From positions 48,211,678 to 48,275,677 of the forward strand of contig CM049307.1 of the NCBI GenBank assembly GCA_026874595.1: DNA of 64,000 nt, given 5' to 3'. The first letter of the stretch is position 1. Each line of letters starts with the position of its first letter. Origin of the DNA: Sipunculus nudus. Taxonomy: Eukaryota; Annelida; Sipuncula; Golfingiida; Sipunculidae. Below the pieces are notes generated by a model, which saw only the letters and a program-made list of their open reading frames with translations, was not told where the DNA came from and made no database searches. This document shows positions 60,991-64,000 of this stretch, one piece after another. Made by a program: the position numbers and the translations under genes.

Positions 60991-62576
60991 GATTAAGACA
61001 TCTTTACTTAAGAGTTAAAATAACTTCTACCGCTTCCCACCTGTAGCGAACGCTACAGATTCTTCACTCTCTTACCATCTTCATATATCCTTGTAAATTT
61101 CTCCTGAATTTTTTAGACTTTTATTTTTTATCCACTTTTGGGGCTCTTACAACGTTGTTGAAGAAGGGTTAGGGCGAGTTCCCTGACTTTTCAAATAGAA
61201 GATCTGGCGCAGAAGTTTTCCCTTCTTAAACTTTGACTTGAACTTCATTTTCTTAAGAGCGTCATCATAGACCAAACTTTGTAGTAAATTAAAAAAAAAA
61301 TATTTAGCCCATCAATGGTTCCTCGTTTTCATAAGAGTAATATCGATATTTATACAGTTAACTTTTTTCAGGTTTTGAAACTATTTTGTATAAAAAGTAA
61401 AAAAAAAAAAACCTTTTTTCCAAAGTAAAATTTGAGGCACATTTCTCAAGTTGTATGCACACTATTAGTGAACGCTTATGGCCAAATGACCGACAGACAC
61501 CTTTCTTTGAATAAAGTTCTCCATGGGCACAAATGGTCCAGCTCTAGTGATGGTAACCCCTCTACGGCACAAGTCATACATACAATCATTTGTACATCAG
61601 CTACATAATACATCATAAAGAGATTGAAAAGGCAGCAAATGCAATGTCAAATAAGGTATCAATAGGCTTCACAGATATCAATGTACATTCATTCTTTTAA
61701 ATAAACCTCTCATGCAGAGCTTAGTAAACATTGATCTGTGCCCACGGCTAATAATGAGGTGCTTGTATCTGTGAAGAGACCATGAAGTATTCATAGCCAA
61801 TGTCAACAGACCGTCATTAAACATCAATATTTGTCACAAGACGTGGTCCCCGTTTACAGGATAACCTCTATGTCATATAATAATACATTGTGACTATGCA
61901 CACGCCGTGGCATGGAAAATACTAATAAACTGCTTTGATAGTTTATGTTTGAATACCTTGCAGTTTCAAGAACTCACGATGCCATACCAGGGACCATTTA
62001 AGTTTGAAAGCTTTAAGTGGCTCAGAGCAGTGTATATAAATATGCATATAAATACATGAAATACAGAGCCATGAGCTAAGTGTAATGTTGATCTTTTGGT
62101 GTTAAAAGAGGCCGGTTTTCAAGGTTCATATATCTGCCGATAGCTTTATATATACGTGAACCTACACACACACATATAACGCGCGCATATACAGACCTGT
62201 TTTTACATGCACTGGTTACCGAATGATTACATTTTAAATAGTTGAACTATAATGTACTGATCCAAGAAGTTATTCCTTGTTTGTCCATTAATCGTACGAT
62301 TCTTCATCCTACTTTTATGTTTTACTATTTCTATAACATTTTCTTCGAGATATCTACGTTTATATAATTTTTGTATTTGTAACGTGCAATTTCAAAACTA
62401 TGGATATTTAACTATTCATATTATTTTATATTATTCAATTTTTATGGGTAAATGTTAGCGTCTCATGACCTTGACACCAGAAAGAGAACTTGGCATTTTA
62501 TCCTGCATGCATTGTTATATGCAGGAATTAATAAAACATAGCATGAATAAGGAAAAAAATAATAATAATAAAATAA
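60991..62576. other. unique AT-rich DNA, nothing recognised
   Basis: Includes poly-A runs near 61290 and 61399. No coding or RNA feature supported. Confidence 0.5.
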
Positions 62577-62828
62577 AAGGTATAGTTCTCAGGCACCGCG
62601 CCCGCGTCGGTTTTAATCCTCCACATCAGAAATGTTTATTTTGATTTTCAATAGAAACTTACCTATTTTTAGCTCCAACAGCTCGGACATTTCTTTCAAG
62701 AAGATTAAAAAATACAATGTTGATAAAATTTCCTTTCTTATGTAGTGCATTTACCTGTTCAGCCCCAAAAAATGTTATTATCATGCTTTTCCTAGGTCAT
62801 ATGACATCTCTATCGAAAGAAACAAAAA

Positions 62829-62860
<32 letters not shown>

Positions 62861-62911
62861 CGCCCGCCCGCATTGATTTCCAAAAAAGTGAGTGCCTGAG
62901 AACCAAACCTT
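62577..62911. mobile_element. miniature element T, 335 bp with 20-bp terminal inverted repeats
   Basis: The left end AAGGTATAGTTCTCAGGCAC (62577-62596) and the right end, complemented, AAGGTTTGGTTCTCAGGCAC (62892-62911) match at 18 of 20 positions. CGCCCGCG and CGCCCGCCCGC lie inside each end. The interior has a 24-base poly-A tract near 62837 and no open frame. Target duplication is unclear because the left flank is A/T simple sequence. A DNA-transposon-derived MITE fits; superfamily unknown. Only one copy in this window. Confidence 0.7.
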
Positions 62912-64000
62912 ATGGCCTAATGTTGTTAAATAGGTGATTTCAGTCCCTTAACTTTTGTTCTGCTTTTGTCCAACATTTTTCATTCCTGCTTTTTTAATGT
63001 TTTTATAATGATATCAATGTAAAAGGAGTATGGACAATGCTTCCGTAATATTACTTGTGTCAAATAATAAAAATTTTTACTGTCTTATAACAATTGATAA
63101 TAAAAATGGTTCTTTTTTGAATAGGTTGCTTTTTCAAGCATTATATTGATGACTCCAGAAAATGTGAAAAAATGTCATTATTTGCTTAAAGCGAAGTTCT
63201 GGCATTTTATTATTACTTGCAGAGACTGTTGTTTTGTAATATCTCATTTTTGCCACGTAATGGTGAAAAGGATTTTTTACGATGCAGTTCTTGTTGATTA
63301 AATGGATTTAAATCAATAACTTCGAAACAAACGAACTACTGTACGAAAATCACGGTGTGGTGAAAGACGTTTTCTTTTGAATATATTGCTGTAATGAAAG
63401 TAAAGAAAAACGACGCCAAAGCGTAGAAGGTATAACGTAAAATTTACCCTCGTCGTACAAGCCCTTCTCGCAGAGAGAAACATCCCTCTTACGTCATCGT
63501 TGAGCGATTACGCGTCACACAGGGTCTGAAAATAAATAGGGTCGCGACGTATAAGTTTGACGCCCAAGAGGAGATGTGACCATCAGCGTAACTCATGCAC
63601 CGTTGCGTTAGTGCCGCATGAACCCATAGCATTCAAGGGCCATCAGTTACGTTCCAAGGCTTGTTAATCATTAATAGAACCCAGGCCCGGCCAAGACCAA
63701 GGTTACTGACAGTGCGGTTATATAGATCTCCACGGAACCGTCTTCTGTCACGCAACGGTCGCCGTTTACTGCCGGGATATGGGAGCGAAAAACCGGATTA
63801 TATACGTCTGTTTTAGCATGCTGACATGGAACGCATATATATTCCCTTCAGTCCAACCGCTGAGATTGTCAAGTCTTATTGACGTCTAGCAAATTGATCA
63901 AACCGTCAGAAACTTAATTTGATTTGTAATGATACGAGCGTTGAAAATTGAGATTGGTAATAAAGCTTACTGAGATGAAATATATCCGGCACGTCATTAC
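62912..64000. other. unique DNA, GC-richer toward the end, no gene recognised
   Basis: From about 63400 the sequence is richer in GC and CpG (for example TTACGTCATCGTTGAGC with a CRE-like TACGTCA). No open frame or RNA is supported, but this could be the edge of a regulatory or transcribed region beyond the window. Confidence 0.45.

Overview
This 64 kb window looks like gene-poor nuclear DNA from a marine invertebrate, most likely a mollusc and perhaps a bivalve. The evidence is AT-rich sequence, long (AT)n microsatellites, poly-G tracts, tRNA-derived SINEs, and several repeat families I associate with lophotrochozoan genomes: the 'ttagctcagctga...gtccgtccg' element, the 'caggggcggatcca' miniature elements, and a block resembling 'ggagaaaacc..ccgacc'. 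No prokaryotic gene layout, operon, rRNA, functional tRNA or CRISPR array is visible. I could not recognise a single complete protein-coding gene. Most open frames are short, and many begin with TTG or GTG, which are not normal starts in an animal nuclear genome.

Layout. 1-5.7 kb: unique AT-rich DNA with a CT/AT/AG compound microsatellite that can fold on itself. 5.7-13.2 kb: a repeat-dense block with a 170-bp purine tract, three copies of one interspersed repeat (one interrupted by a miniature element), a hairpin-ended element with a core of three ~325-bp repeats, and two miniature elements. 13.7-16.6 kb: three local tandem repeats (107, 111 and 40 bp units), another miniature element and a tRNA-derived SINE. 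16.6-45.9 kb: mostly unique, with scattered miniature elements, a second SINE, microsatellites and a few exon-like stretches. 45.9-46.65 kb: a decayed LINE 3' end on the minus strand. 49.7-50.0 kb: a cluster of TAAT-type motifs. 53.1-54.4 kb: two diverged triplications around a SINE-like copy. 55.4-58.1 kb: the best unexplained coding candidates, including a minus-strand frame with a signal peptide followed by cysteines. 59.5-61.0 kb: a 15-copy 49-bp satellite, then a 25-bp-arm foldback and a diverged ~90-bp array. 62.6-62.9 kb: a 335-bp element with 20-bp terminal inverted repeats.

There is no evidence that the candidate coding pieces work together. The clearest content is a community of non-autonomous repeats, one dead LINE and a striking number of small tandem triplications. 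Family names rest on motif recognition only. Coordinates of repeat boundaries are approximate unless stated.
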